Shown here: in pieces, positions 17,494 to 25,952 of the stretch
Numbering within the stretch: the first letter of the stretch is position 1
Layout of the letters: each line of letters starts with the position of its first letter
NCBI GenBank assembly: GCA_044234005.1
Contig: JBIIJE010000007.1
Location: 1 to 48,783, forward strand
Length of the DNA stretch: 48,783 bases
Source: OLB11 sp044234005
GTDB taxonomy: Bacteria > Bacteroidota > Bacteroidia > Chitinophagales > Chitinophagaceae
Direction of reading: 5' to 3'
Program-made: the position numbers and the translations under genes
The notes under the pieces: model-generated
What the model was told of the DNA's origin: nothing
Seen by the model: only the letters and a program-made list of their open reading frames with translations
Database searches by the model: none

Positions 17494-17522
17494 CTGTCTT
17501 AAAAAAACGACTGCTCTTTTAC

Positions 17523-18446
17523 ATGATTACGAGACGAAATATTAGAATAAATGTTTTTCAAACCATTTACGAATTAGCACAACAACAAAGCGAATTTAGC
17601 AAAGCAGAAGCCCAAAAATATTTTTTACAAAAATTAGATTCTACCGAAGCGTTGCTTGCGGCCGCAACTCAACTTGTGTATTCGGTTTCTAACTATGTAC
17701 TGATTTATGCAAACCAGCGAGCATCTAGGCGATTAGCAAACACCGATGATAAGAATGTAATTACCAAGCTTACGCAGAATCAAATACTTCTTGGTTTGAA
17801 ACGTAATGAAAAATTTACGGACGTACTTAAAAAACACAAATTGAGTAACATCTTTGATGATTCCTTTATTAAAAAGTTATTTCTCCTTGTTTTTGATAAC
17901 CCAATTTATCGAGCTTACATACATCAACCTGAATTGTCGTTGGCTCATGATAGAAAAGTAATGGACATGATTGCTGAAGTTTGCATATTTAATAATGATG
18001 ATACAACGAATGTATTAACAGAGCATTTTATGAATCTTTACAACGATGATGAATTAATAAAAATAGGGATTGAGCGAGTCTTTACGAATCCTGCTACTTA
18101 CAATTTTAGTAAACTAATAAGCCAAGATAAATTACAATACGGAGAAGATCTCATTAATTGCTATTTCGATAAGAAAGATATTTTGTTCCAACTTATTGAA
18201 CCTAAACTTATTAATTGGGATGCTGAAAGGGTTGCCATCATCGATACGATACTTTTACACCTTGCAATCAGTGAGATGCTTTATTTCCCTAGTATTCCAT
18301 TAAAAGTTACGATTAACGAATACATCGATATTGCAAAAGAGTATAGTACTCCGCAAAGTGGCCAATTCGTAAATGGTTTACTTGATAATGTGAGAAAAGA
18401 CCTTGAGAAGGAGAATAAAATATTTAAACAAGAATTTAAAAAATAA
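17523..18446 (+). CDS. nusB: Transcription antitermination factor NusB (Bacteroidota-type, extended)
   Basis: NusB binds boxA RNA with NusE and helps antitermination of ribosomal RNA operons. The start MITRRNIRINVFQTIYEL is typical for the phylum, and the C-terminal NusB fold appears as INWDAERVAIIDTILLHLAI, then PLKVTINEYIDIAKEYSTPQ and SGQFVNGLLDNVRKDL. The protein is about 307 aa, more than twice E. coli NusB, as usual in Bacteroidota where an extra helical region precedes the NusB core. A longer frame from 17421 would add 34 residues, but the promoter lies within it. The downstream DUF1573 gene starts three bases after the stop. Confidence 0.92.
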   Translation: MITRRNIRINVFQTIYELAQQQSEFSKAEAQKYFLQKLDSTEALLAAATQLVYSVSNYVLIYANQRASRRLANTDDKNVITKLTQNQILLGLKRNEKFTDVLKKHKLSNIFDDSFIKKLFLLVFDNPIYRAYIHQPELSLAHDRKVMDMIAEVCIFNNDDTTNVLTEHFMNLYNDDELIKIGIERVFTNPATYNFSKLISQDKLQYGEDLINCYFDKKDILFQLIEPKLINWDAERVAIIDTILLHLAISEMLYFPSIPLKVTINEYIDIAKEYSTPQSGQFVNGLLDNVRKDLEKENKIFKQEFKK

Positions 18447-18449
18447 TAT

Positions 18450-18920
18450 ATGCGATGCGTTTATTCATGGATTCTAATGGCTGTTGTTTTAACGACTTCT
18501 TGCAACGAGTCTCAACGCGATGATGATGCGCTTACAGGAAAACTTTCGACATCTTTAGTCGACAATCCAATAGGGATTGATAAGCATGATAAAAAAGAGT
18601 TGCAGCAACTTGGACATTTAATGTTTCAAGACACTTTACATAATTTGGGTAAAATACAGGAGGGCGAAATTGTGAATGCAGAATTTGTGTTTAAAAATAC
18701 AGGTAAAAAAGCGGTATTGATCAATAATGCAACTGCTTCGTGTGGTTGCACAAAACCGAGTTATCCAGAAGAACCGATTGACGTGAATAAAGAAGGTGTT
18801 ATTAAAGTAAGTTTTAATAGTGAAGGAAAAGTAGGTTACAATAAGAAGGCAATTTCTATTAACACGAATGCATATCCAGCTATTTATAATTTATATATAG
18901 AAACAGAAGTCGCAAAATAA
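18450..18920 (+). CDS. DUF1573 lipoprotein
   Basis: A lipoprotein signal peptide ends in a TTSC lipobox (cysteine about residue 18). A DUF1573 immunoglobulin-like domain of about 100 residues follows, beginning HNLGKIQEGE and including the conserved ASCGCTKPSYP. The domain binds no known ligand and is common in exported Bacteroidota proteins. It sits three bases after nusB and about 80 bases before yajC, the same order as in many relatives (nusB-DUF1573-yajC). The ATG at 18450 is the only reasonable start. Confidence 0.9.
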   Translation: MRCVYSWILMAVVLTTSCNESQRDDDALTGKLSTSLVDNPIGIDKHDKKELQQLGHLMFQDTLHNLGKIQEGEIVNAEFVFKNTGKKAVLINNATASCGCTKPSYPEEPIDVNKEGVIKVSFNSEGKVGYNKKAISINTNAYPAIYNLYIETEVAK

Positions 18921-18955
18921 TCCGTGAATTCGCCTTGCCTTGAGACTTTATGTAA

Positions 18956-18963
18956 TACTTTTG
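18956..18963 (+). promoter_or_regulatory. -7 box (TACTTTTG) for yajC
   Basis: It is a full TAnnTTTG match 40 bases before the yajC ATG, suggesting yajC has its own promoter besides readthrough from nusB. Confidence 0.5.
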
Positions 18964-19003
18964 GCATCAAAATATAATTTTAACTTTTTAATAAAAACAT
19001 AAT

Positions 19004-19348
19004 ATGAATCCAACAGATTTGATTTTAATGATGGGGCAAAACGATAAGCAAAGCCCAATGGTATCTATGCTTTTTATGCTAGGTATGTTAGCGGTTATGT
19101 ATTTTTTCATGATTCGACCGCAAATGAAAAAAGCAAAAGAACAAAAAGAGTTTTCGAATTCTACAGATGCCGGGGAAATGATAGTAACCATTGCAGGCAT
19201 TCATGGTAAAATTATTCGAACCAATGAAGACGGGACGATTTCGGTAGAGGTGGATAGAAACACAATTTTGAAAATGGAGAAAAGTGCAATTTCAATGGAA
19301 ATGACAATGGCGTTGCGTAAGAAAAACGCACCAGTAGCCAAAGCTTAA
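19004..19348 (+). CDS. yajC: Preprotein translocase accessory subunit YajC
   Basis: YajC associates with SecDF and the Sec translocon in the inner membrane. One membrane helix (about residues 24-38) ends in the conserved MIRPQMKKAKEQKEF, followed by a small beta domain with GEMIVTIAGIHGKI. The length of 114 aa is typical. The poorly conserved tail (MALRKKNAPVAKA) is also usual. Confidence 0.94.
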   Translation: MNPTDLILMMGQNDKQSPMVSMLFMLGMLAVMYFFMIRPQMKKAKEQKEFSNSTDAGEMIVTIAGIHGKIIRTNEDGTISVEVDRNTILKMEKSAISMEMTMALRKKNAPVAKA

Positions 19349-19390
19349 ATCATGTTGACTTAAACTCTTCTTTCGAAAATATTTATTGCA

Positions 19391-19702
19391 ATGCAATTAC
19401 TACAAATTCTTAAAAACAAATACTTTATTGTAACTGTAGTTTTTCTTTGCTGGATTTTTTTCTTCTCACAATATGACGTGTTCACACAATATAAGCAGCA
19501 CTCAGAATTAAAAGAGATGAAGCGTAAAATTAAGTATTTGCAGGAAGAAATTGCACATTTAAAATCTGAAAAAGAGTTGTTGAAAAGCGACAAAGCAACT
19601 TTAGAGAAGTACGCTCGCGAGAAGTATTATATGAAATCTCCTAACGAGGAAGTTTATGCCTTTGATACCATGAAGTCTAACTCTAATGACTCAATTAAGT
19701 AA
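19391..19702 (+). CDS. Septum formation initiator, FtsB/DivIC family
   Basis: One N-terminal membrane helix (about residues 11-26) is followed by a coiled coil (about residues 35-72: leucine and lysine/glutamate heptads) and the short conserved end YAREKYYMKSPNEEVY, the FtsB/DivIC signature. It acts in the divisome with FtsL and FtsQ. At 103 aa it has the expected size. It lies 42 bases after yajC and 11 bases before the TonB receptor. Confidence 0.88.
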   Translation: MQLLQILKNKYFIVTVVFLCWIFFFSQYDVFTQYKQHSELKEMKRKIKYLQEEIAHLKSEKELLKSDKATLEKYAREKYYMKSPNEEVYAFDTMKSNSNDSIK

Positions 19703-19713
19703 AATGATATAAT

Positions 19714-22098
19714 TTGAAGACGCTTTTGGTTTTTTTTGTGCATTGCACAATCTTTTTTTTATTTTTATCCACACCTTTTTTTTCGACGGCACAAACTAAA
19801 TATACTATCAGCGGGCATGTAAAAGATGCTAGCAGCGGTGAAGATTTGCCTGCAGCTTCTGTAAACATAATCGAATTAAAAAAAGGAATTGTATCGAATA
19901 GTTATGGATTTTATTCCATTACAGTTCCGCAAGGGAATTATACATTAAAAGTAAGTTATCTTGGTTTTACGACTCAAGAAATCGTCATCAAATTGAATAC
20001 AAATACGGTGCTTGATATTGAGCTTTTTCCTAGGAAATTAAGTACCCAAGAAATTGTTGTTAAGGATAAGCGCAAAGATGAGAATGTTAAAAGCACAGAA
20101 ATGGGTGTGCATCAGCTTTCAGTTGAAAGTATCAAAAAGCTACCTGTAATTATGGGTGAAGTTGATATACTTAAAACACTTCAATTATTACCTGGTGTAA
20201 GTTCGGCTGGTGAAGGGCAAAGTGGGTTTTACGTAAGAGGGGGAGGTCCGGATCAAAATTTAATATTATTGGATGATGCGGTCGTTTACAATACAGGTCA
20301 TTTGTTCGGATTCTTTTCCGTATTCAATGGTGATGCGGTTAAGAATGTAACACTCATTAAAGGAGGGATGCCTGCAAATTATGGTGGACGTCTTTCTTCG
20401 GTGGTAGATATTAGCATGAAAGAGGGCAATATGAAAAAGATGCAAATTGACGGTGGCATTGGTTTAATTGCTTCTCGATTTTCGATTCAAGCCCCCATTA
20501 TAAAAAACAAAGCTTCGTTTATGATTAGCGCACGACGAACCTATATTGATGCACTTGTAAAACCATTTGTTGCGGGAACTAGTAATTTTAGAGGTTCTGG
20601 ATATTATTTCTATGATTTAAATACCAAAATGAACTATATTCTTAATAAGAGGAATCGATTTTATTTGAGTGGTTATTTTGGTAAAGATGTGTTTACATTC
20701 CGTAATCAAGAAAGTACATTTGCGGTGAAAGTTCCTTGGGGTAATCGAACTGCGACGGCACGCTGGAATCATGAATTTAGCAATAAGCTATTTCTGAATA
20801 CTACGGCTATGTTTAATGATTACAATTTTACTTTCAATGGTTCGAGCAATGATTTTGCATTGAAATTATATTCAGGAATCAAAGATTGGACACTCAAATC
20901 GGATTTGGATTTTTACAGTAAGTTCAATCATAATTTCAAAGGAGGTGTGAATTATACATATCATACATTTACACCTAGCACAGTGAGCGGATCAGCGGGT
21001 GGAATAGAATTGGAGCCTAATCAAACATTCAAAAAATATGCGCATGAATTAGGCGCTTATGTCTTAGATGAATTTGATATTACGCCTCGATTACAAGTTA
21101 ATGCTGGCTTGCGATATTCTCAGTTTTTACAAGTTGGTCCCTACAAAAGGTATTCATACGATAGCAATGATAAAATATTGGACAGTACGAGTGTTGCCGC
21201 CAATGAAATCGCAAAATCTTATGGAGGTTTAGAACCTCGTTTCAATATTCGATACACAATAGATGCTTCATCCTCTTTCAAGGCAAGTGTTGCAAAAACC
21301 TATCAATATTTGCACTTGGTTACTAATAATGGTTCCACCTTACCGACCGATTTATGGAGTCCAAGTTCGTATTTAGTTCGCCCGCAAAAAGCATGGCAAT
21401 ATAGCTTAGGCTATTTCAAAAATTTTGCGAATAATAAGCTTGAAACATCTGTCGAAGTGTATTATAAAGACATGCAAAACCTCTTGGAATTTCGTGAAGG
21501 CTATACACCCAATTCATTGCGTGATGTGGATTATGATTTTGTATTTGGAAGAGGCTATGCATATGGTGCAGAGTTTTTCGTCAATAAAACAAAGGGAAAA
21601 TGGACTGGTTGGCTAGGTTATACATTGTCATGGACATATCGAAATTTCCCTAAGTTAAATGGTGCAGAAAGGTATTTAGCAAAGTATGATCAGCGACATA
21701 ATATTTCGTTTACATCGACCTTTGAATTAAATAAGAAATGGACATTGTCTACTGTGTTTGTTTTTGGCTCTGGTAATCGCATTTCGTTACCTACCGAATT
21801 ATACACCATCGGTTCAGAATTATTTCAGAATTATGATAAACTAAATAATTATAGTTTACCGGCTTATCACCGTTGGGACGTGGGGGCTATTTTTGTACCA
21901 AAACCTAACTCAACTAAAAAATGGAAAAGCTCTTGGGCTTTCTCAATTTATAATATATATAGCCGACAAAATCCATATATAATTTATTTAGATGCAGCAG
22001 GTGGAGTTTCAAGCGCTGGTGGGGTTAAGTTGAAAGTAAAGCAAGTTTCTATATTCCCTGTTGTGCCGAGTATTACTTATAATTTTAAATTTAATTAG
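19714..22098 (+). CDS. TonB-dependent outer-membrane receptor with carboxypeptidase-regulatory-like N-domain
   Basis: The signal peptide ends near FFSTAQ (about residue 27). A carboxypeptidase-regulatory-like beta-sandwich (about residues 30-110) comes next, then a plug with SGFYVRGGGPDQNLILLDDA and a 22-strand-type barrel ending in SITYNFKFN. The terminal phenylalanine-rich strand is typical of barrel proteins assembled by BAM. The substrate is unknown and no SusD-like lipoprotein is adjacent. The only usable start is the TTG at 19714: the nearest upstream ATG meets a stop within two codons. The gene converges on tetR with only six bases between stops. Confidence 0.93.
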   Translation: MKTLLVFFVHCTIFFLFLSTPFFSTAQTKYTISGHVKDASSGEDLPAASVNIIELKKGIVSNSYGFYSITVPQGNYTLKVSYLGFTTQEIVIKLNTNTVLDIELFPRKLSTQEIVVKDKRKDENVKSTEMGVHQLSVESIKKLPVIMGEVDILKTLQLLPGVSSAGEGQSGFYVRGGGPDQNLILLDDAVVYNTGHLFGFFSVFNGDAVKNVTLIKGGMPANYGGRLSSVVDISMKEGNMKKMQIDGGIGLIASRFSIQAPIIKNKASFMISARRTYIDALVKPFVAGTSNFRGSGYYFYDLNTKMNYILNKRNRFYLSGYFGKDVFTFRNQESTFAVKVPWGNRTATARWNHEFSNKLFLNTTAMFNDYNFTFNGSSNDFALKLYSGIKDWTLKSDLDFYSKFNHNFKGGVNYTYHTFTPSTVSGSAGGIELEPNQTFKKYAHELGAYVLDEFDITPRLQVNAGLRYSQFLQVGPYKRYSYDSNDKILDSTSVAANEIAKSYGGLEPRFNIRYTIDASSSFKASVAKTYQYLHLVTNNGSTLPTDLWSPSSYLVRPQKAWQYSLGYFKNFANNKLETSVEVYYKDMQNLLEFREGYTPNSLRDVDYDFVFGRGYAYGAEFFVNKTKGKWTGWLGYTLSWTYRNFPKLNGAERYLAKYDQRHNISFTSTFELNKKWTLSTVFVFGSGNRISLPTELYTIGSELFQNYDKLNNYSLPAYHRWDVGAIFVPKPNSTKKWKSSWAFSIYNIYSRQNPYIIYLDAAGGVSSAGGVKLKVKQVSIFPVVPSITYNFKFN

Positions 22099-22104
22099 AT
22101 GACA

Positions 22105-22782
22105 TTACTTACTCTCTAATATTCTGAAGAGCATGTCTTCTAAATACTCAGCAGCGTAGTCACTTGTGTTCTTAGAATTCGCATTAGTGAGTTTGGGTAA
22201 ATAGGTCGCAAAATATTGTTGGTCATGTGAGGTCTCGAGTAAGGTGCTACTTAATGAATTAGCGTATTTATAGCTAGGATTATAAACTGAAATAATCTCA
22301 GCTATTTGGTCGCATAATTCTTTGAAAGGTTTAAATACCTCCTCCTTATTGAATTCATGTACATCTTTAACCAGGTAAACTTTACTACTATCTGCAATTA
22401 CAATTTGATTTAGATAAATTTTATTATAATCGGAATGACCTAATTTTTCAGGTAATTCATGGGTTAACAAATAAATGATAGCTTGTAATTTTTTCTTAGG
22501 GTCCTTAATATCTTGCAATTTAAAAACCACCAGAAATTCTAGGTATGACCAATACCAGTTTAAAATATATAGTAACAAGCGGTGTTTATTTTCGAAGTAT
22601 CTATATATAGTTGCCTCTGTAGTGTGCATTTCAGTTGCTAACTTCTTAAATGTAAAATGTTCAAATCCTAACTCATAAATCAAGTCAATCGCATGTTTTA
22701 TAATTTGTTTACCTAATTCACTACTTTCCGGATCTTTGATATATATATTCGCATTTACCCGAAATGTCAATTGCACATCCAT
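22105..22782 (-). CDS. TetR family transcriptional regulator
   Basis: The N-terminal helix-turn-helix of about 50 residues contains FTFKKLATEMHTTEATIYRYFENKH (shown in part: LATEMHTTEATIYRYFENK), the standard TetR DNA-binding segment. The C-terminal ligand-binding part is variable. At 225 aa it is normal size. It is divergent from the ABC/HlyD/TolC export operon and shares with it a 143-base region holding two related palindromes, so it is probably the local repressor of the exporter and of itself. The inducer is unknown. Confidence 0.92.
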   Translation of the reverse strand: MDVQLTFRVNANIYIKDPESSELGKQIIKHAIDLIYELGFEHFTFKKLATEMHTTEATIYRYFENKHRLLLYILNWYWSYLEFLVVFKLQDIKDPKKKLQAIIYLLTHELPEKLGHSDYNKIYLNQIVIADSSKVYLVKDVHEFNKEEVFKPFKELCDQIAEIISVYNPSYKYANSLSSTLLETSHDQQYFATYLPKLTNANSKNTSDYAAEYLEDMLFRILESK

Positions 22783-22801
22783 GATGTTTCTTATTAAGTG
22801 G

Positions 22802-22809
22802 CAAAATTA
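22802..22809 (-). promoter_or_regulatory. -7 box (TAATTTTG) for the tetR gene
   Basis: It is a full TAnnTTTG match 19 bases before the tetR ATG. The operator-like palindrome at 22828-22842 covers the place where the -33 element should lie. Confidence 0.5.
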
Positions 22810-22827
22810 TGAATTACTTTTAGATAT

Positions 22828-22842
22828 GATAGTATTACAATC
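22828..22842. promoter_or_regulatory. Operator-like palindrome near tetR (GATAGTA-T-TACAATC)
   Basis: Seven-base arms have one mismatch around a single central base. It shares the core AGTAnTAC with the perfect palindrome at 22869-22885. The centres are 42 bases apart, close to four helical turns. Confidence 0.6.
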
Positions 22843-22868
22843 TTATTTGATATTTTATATACTATAGT

Positions 22869-22885
22869 TAATAGTAATACTATTA
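22869..22885. promoter_or_regulatory. Operator-like perfect palindrome near the ABC gene (TAATAGTA-A-TACTATTA)
   Basis: Perfect eight-base arms flank a one-base centre, the usual size for a TetR-family site. It lies 16 bases upstream of a CATATTTG -7-like box (22901-22908), so bound protein would cover the -33 region of the exporter promoter. Confidence 0.65.
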
Positions 22886-22925
22886 GAGCTAAATTAAAAG
22901 CATATTTGCATAAATTCAAATCTTT

Positions 22926-24575
22926 ATGAAACCCTTAGATAGGTTATGGCAATTATTAGCTGTTGAAAACAAAGATATTAAAGCCATTTACTTTTATGCC
23001 ATGCTAAGTGGCCTCGTGCAGCTCAGCGTGCCTATTGGTATTCAATCAATCATAGGTTTTGTGATGGGCGCAAATATGGTCACTTCAATAGTTGTATTAA
23101 TTGTTTTGGTTGTTATTGGTGTAATGCTTGTTGGATTGTTTCAGATGAATCAAATGAAAATAATTGAGCGTATCCAACAAAACTTTTTTACAAAAACTGC
23201 TTTTGAGTTTACCGAAATTATTCCCCGTGTCGATTTAAAACAATTAGATGACTCATACTTACCAGAGAAGGTAAATCGATTTTTCGATACCGTAACTGTT
23301 CAGAAAAGTATTTCTAAAATATTATTAGATATTCCAACTGCCAGTATTCAAATCTTATTTGGCATTATATTGTTGTCGCTATACAATAACACATTTATTA
23401 TTTTCGGTTTGGTACTAGTCACTATATTGTGGGTTATACTTCGCATGAGCAGCACCCAAGGTATACAAACAAGTTCATTAGAAAGTAAGTATAAATATAA
23501 AGTGGTAGAATGGATGGAAGAAATGGCTCGTGTGGTAGATGCGTTTAAATTTAGCCAAGGTTCCAACTTTAATTTAAAAAAGACGAATGAAAATGTTGTG
23601 AATTATCTGAAGGCACGAACAAGCCATTTTAAAATACTGCTATTCCAATACCGCACGCTTGTTGCTTTTAAAGTGCTGATAACAGCTGCAATGCTAGGAA
23701 TAGGTGCTGTGTTGTTGATTGAACAAAAATTAAATGTGGGTGAATTTATTGCTGCTGAAATTATCATTATGATGGTTATTAATTCAATTGAAAAACTAAT
23801 TGGAAGTATAGATAGTATTTATGATGTAATCACATCGTTAGAAAAAATAGGTATGGTTACTGAGAGTAAAACTGAAAAAGAAGGGACTTTGGAATTGGAT
23901 AATTTGGGTAAAGGCATAGAAGTGAATGTATCTAATTTGAGTTTTTATTATAACGATAATGCTCAAGCCTTGATTAATGTTAATTTTCATTTGCCAATTA
24001 ATAGCGTCACATGTTTATCAGGACCGGAAGGTTCAGGTAAATCTTCTGTTATGAAATTGCTGTGCGGAAATTACACAAGCTTCGATGGAAATATTTTATT
24101 AAACCATATCCCAATCGGTAATTATACCCTACATTCCATACGTAAACAAGTGGGCGTATTTTCAAACTCGCAAGAGATTTTTCATGGAACCATTTGGGAA
24201 AATATTACACTGGGTCGAACCAATATCAGTGCAACAGAGGTCACGGAATTAGCGCTAAAGTTGGGGATTGAAGATTTCCTCAAAAAGCTACCGCTAGGTT
24301 ATGAAACGCTCATTGATCCTATGGGAAGGCGTTTGAGTAGTACCATGACAAAAAATATTTTGATGCTTCGTGCCTTAGCGGGTAATCCTAGCTTACTTTT
24401 ACTCGATGAGCCTTGGATTGGATATGAAGATGCTATTCAAAAGAAAATTCAGCATTCTTTATTACACGATTTTAAAAACACCACAATTTTAATTGCTACA
24501 AATCATCCCGACTTCGCCAACCAATGTTTACAAAACATATATATGGAGAGCGGCATAACAAAATCTAGCAAATAA
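22926..24575 (+). CDS. ABC transporter (fused membrane and ATPase domains) of a tripartite export system
   Basis: This is a half-transporter: six hydrophobic segments in residues 20-290, then an ATPase domain. Walker A is GPEGSGKSS (about residue 367); Walker B is LLLLDEPW with the catalytic glutamate (about residue 500); the H-loop histidine is in ATNHPDF. The signature, normally LSGGQ, reads LSSTM, so two glycines and the glutamine are replaced. No N-terminal C39 peptidase is present, so it is not a bacteriocin-type processor. It is the first gene of an operon with HlyD- and TolC-like partners. The cargo is unknown. The ATG at 22926 fits the conserved start. Confidence 0.9.
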   Translation: MKPLDRLWQLLAVENKDIKAIYFYAMLSGLVQLSVPIGIQSIIGFVMGANMVTSIVVLIVLVVIGVMLVGLFQMNQMKIIERIQQNFFTKTAFEFTEIIPRVDLKQLDDSYLPEKVNRFFDTVTVQKSISKILLDIPTASIQILFGIILLSLYNNTFIIFGLVLVTILWVILRMSSTQGIQTSSLESKYKYKVVEWMEEMARVVDAFKFSQGSNFNLKKTNENVVNYLKARTSHFKILLFQYRTLVAFKVLITAAMLGIGAVLLIEQKLNVGEFIAAEIIIMMVINSIEKLIGSIDSIYDVITSLEKIGMVTESKTEKEGTLELDNLGKGIEVNVSNLSFYYNDNAQALINVNFHLPINSVTCLSGPEGSGKSSVMKLLCGNYTSFDGNILLNHIPIGNYTLHSIRKQVGVFSNSQEIFHGTIWENITLGRTNISATEVTELALKLGIEDFLKKLPLGYETLIDPMGRRLSSTMTKNILMLRALAGNPSLLLLDEPWIGYEDAIQKKIQHSLLHDFKNTTILIATNHPDFANQCLQNIYMESGITKSSK

Positions 24576-24588
24576 TACTATTTTAGAC

Positions 24589-25938
24589 ATGAGCGTATAT
24601 TATAAATCAGACGAATTATCAGCGTTCCAAAAAATTTACTTGGCTAATAAGACAAGCAAGGTAAAGTATTGGTTCTATGGATTAGTATTTCTACTTATTA
24701 TTATTTTGTTTTTACCATGGACACAAAATATTAAATCAAGTGGTTCTGTTACAACCTTAAAACAAGAACAACGCCCTCAAAATATTAATTCGCCTATACC
24801 AGGACGTATTGCTAAATGGTGGGTGAAGGAAGGAGATTTTGTAAAAAGGGGAGACACTATTTTACAACTCACTGAGATTAAAGAGGATTACTTAGATCCT
24901 AACTTAGTTGGGCGAACCCGTGAGCAAGTAAACGCCAAAAAGACGAGTGTAAAAAATTATCAAAGTAAAGTATCGACAGCGGCGAGTCAAATTAAAGCGT
25001 TGAAACAAGCTCAAGATTTAAAAATGCAACAACTCAAAAATAAGTTGAGCCAGTTGAACTTTAAATTAAAAGGTGAGCAAGCTGAATTTAAATCTGTGAG
25101 TAACGAATACGAATTAGCGAAGGACCAATATGAACGTCAGCAAAAGATGTTTGATGAAGGATTAGTTTCACAAACCCAACTACAACAACGAAGCGTAGCA
25201 TTTCAAAATGCGTTAGCGAAGAAGATATCGTCTGAAAATAAAATTGCACAAACGCAACAAGAAATAATTAATAATAGTATTGAACAAAGCAGCAATATTC
25301 AAGATTATACCGAGAAAATTAGCAAGACGGAAGGCGAGCAATTTCAGAGTATGAGTCAAATTGCGACGAGTCAAGCCGATATTGCAAAATTAGAAAATCA
25401 AGCAACTAATTATACAATCCGCAATGGCATGTACTATGTGCTGGCTCCTCAAGATGGACAAATTATTCAAGCGAATAAATCAGGTTTGGGCGAGGTGTTA
25501 AAAGAAGGCGAGCGTATTACGGTTATTGTTCCAAACCGATTGGATTATGCGGTTGAAATGTTTGTAGAACCTGTTGATTTACCTCTAATAAGTTTAGGTC
25601 AGGTAGTAAGATTTCAATTCGATGGTTTTCCTGCTATTGTGTTTAGTGGCTGGCCTAATAATAGTTATGGTACTTTCGCGGGTAAAGTAGTGGCATACGA
25701 AAATTCGATTGGATTAAATGGGAAATTTAGAGTGTTAGTATCAGAAGATAGTACGGATAAAAAATGGCCCAATCAGTTAAAAATTGGAAGCGGTGTAAAA
25801 GGTATTGCATTACTTAAAGATGTTCCAATTTGGTATGAATTGTGGCGTAATATTAATGGGTTTCCACCAGATTACTACAAGCAAGATATTAATACATCAC
25901 TTGAAAAATTAGATACTAAGAAAGAAAAGAAGTCATAG
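24589..25938 (+). CDS. HlyD-type membrane fusion protein
   Basis: This periplasmic adaptor bridges the ABC transporter and the TolC channel. A membrane anchor spans residues 27-45 (YGLVFLLIIILFLPW), then half of a lipoyl domain (PGRIAKWWVKEGDFVKRGD), a long coiled-coil hairpin (about residues 100-270), the second lipoyl half (VLAPQDGQIIQANKSGLG), and a beta-barrel. At 449 aa it fits type I secretion-like adaptors. It starts 13 bases after the ABC gene. Confidence 0.92.
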   Translation: MSVYYKSDELSAFQKIYLANKTSKVKYWFYGLVFLLIIILFLPWTQNIKSSGSVTTLKQEQRPQNINSPIPGRIAKWWVKEGDFVKRGDTILQLTEIKEDYLDPNLVGRTREQVNAKKTSVKNYQSKVSTAASQIKALKQAQDLKMQQLKNKLSQLNFKLKGEQAEFKSVSNEYELAKDQYERQQKMFDEGLVSQTQLQQRSVAFQNALAKKISSENKIAQTQQEIINNSIEQSSNIQDYTEKISKTEGEQFQSMSQIATSQADIAKLENQATNYTIRNGMYYVLAPQDGQIIQANKSGLGEVLKEGERITVIVPNRLDYAVEMFVEPVDLPLISLGQVVRFQFDGFPAIVFSGWPNNSYGTFAGKVVAYENSIGLNGKFRVLVSEDSTDKKWPNQLKIGSGVKGIALLKDVPIWYELWRNINGFPPDYYKQDINTSLEKLDTKKEKKS

Positions 25939-25952
25939 TATACACTGAATCC

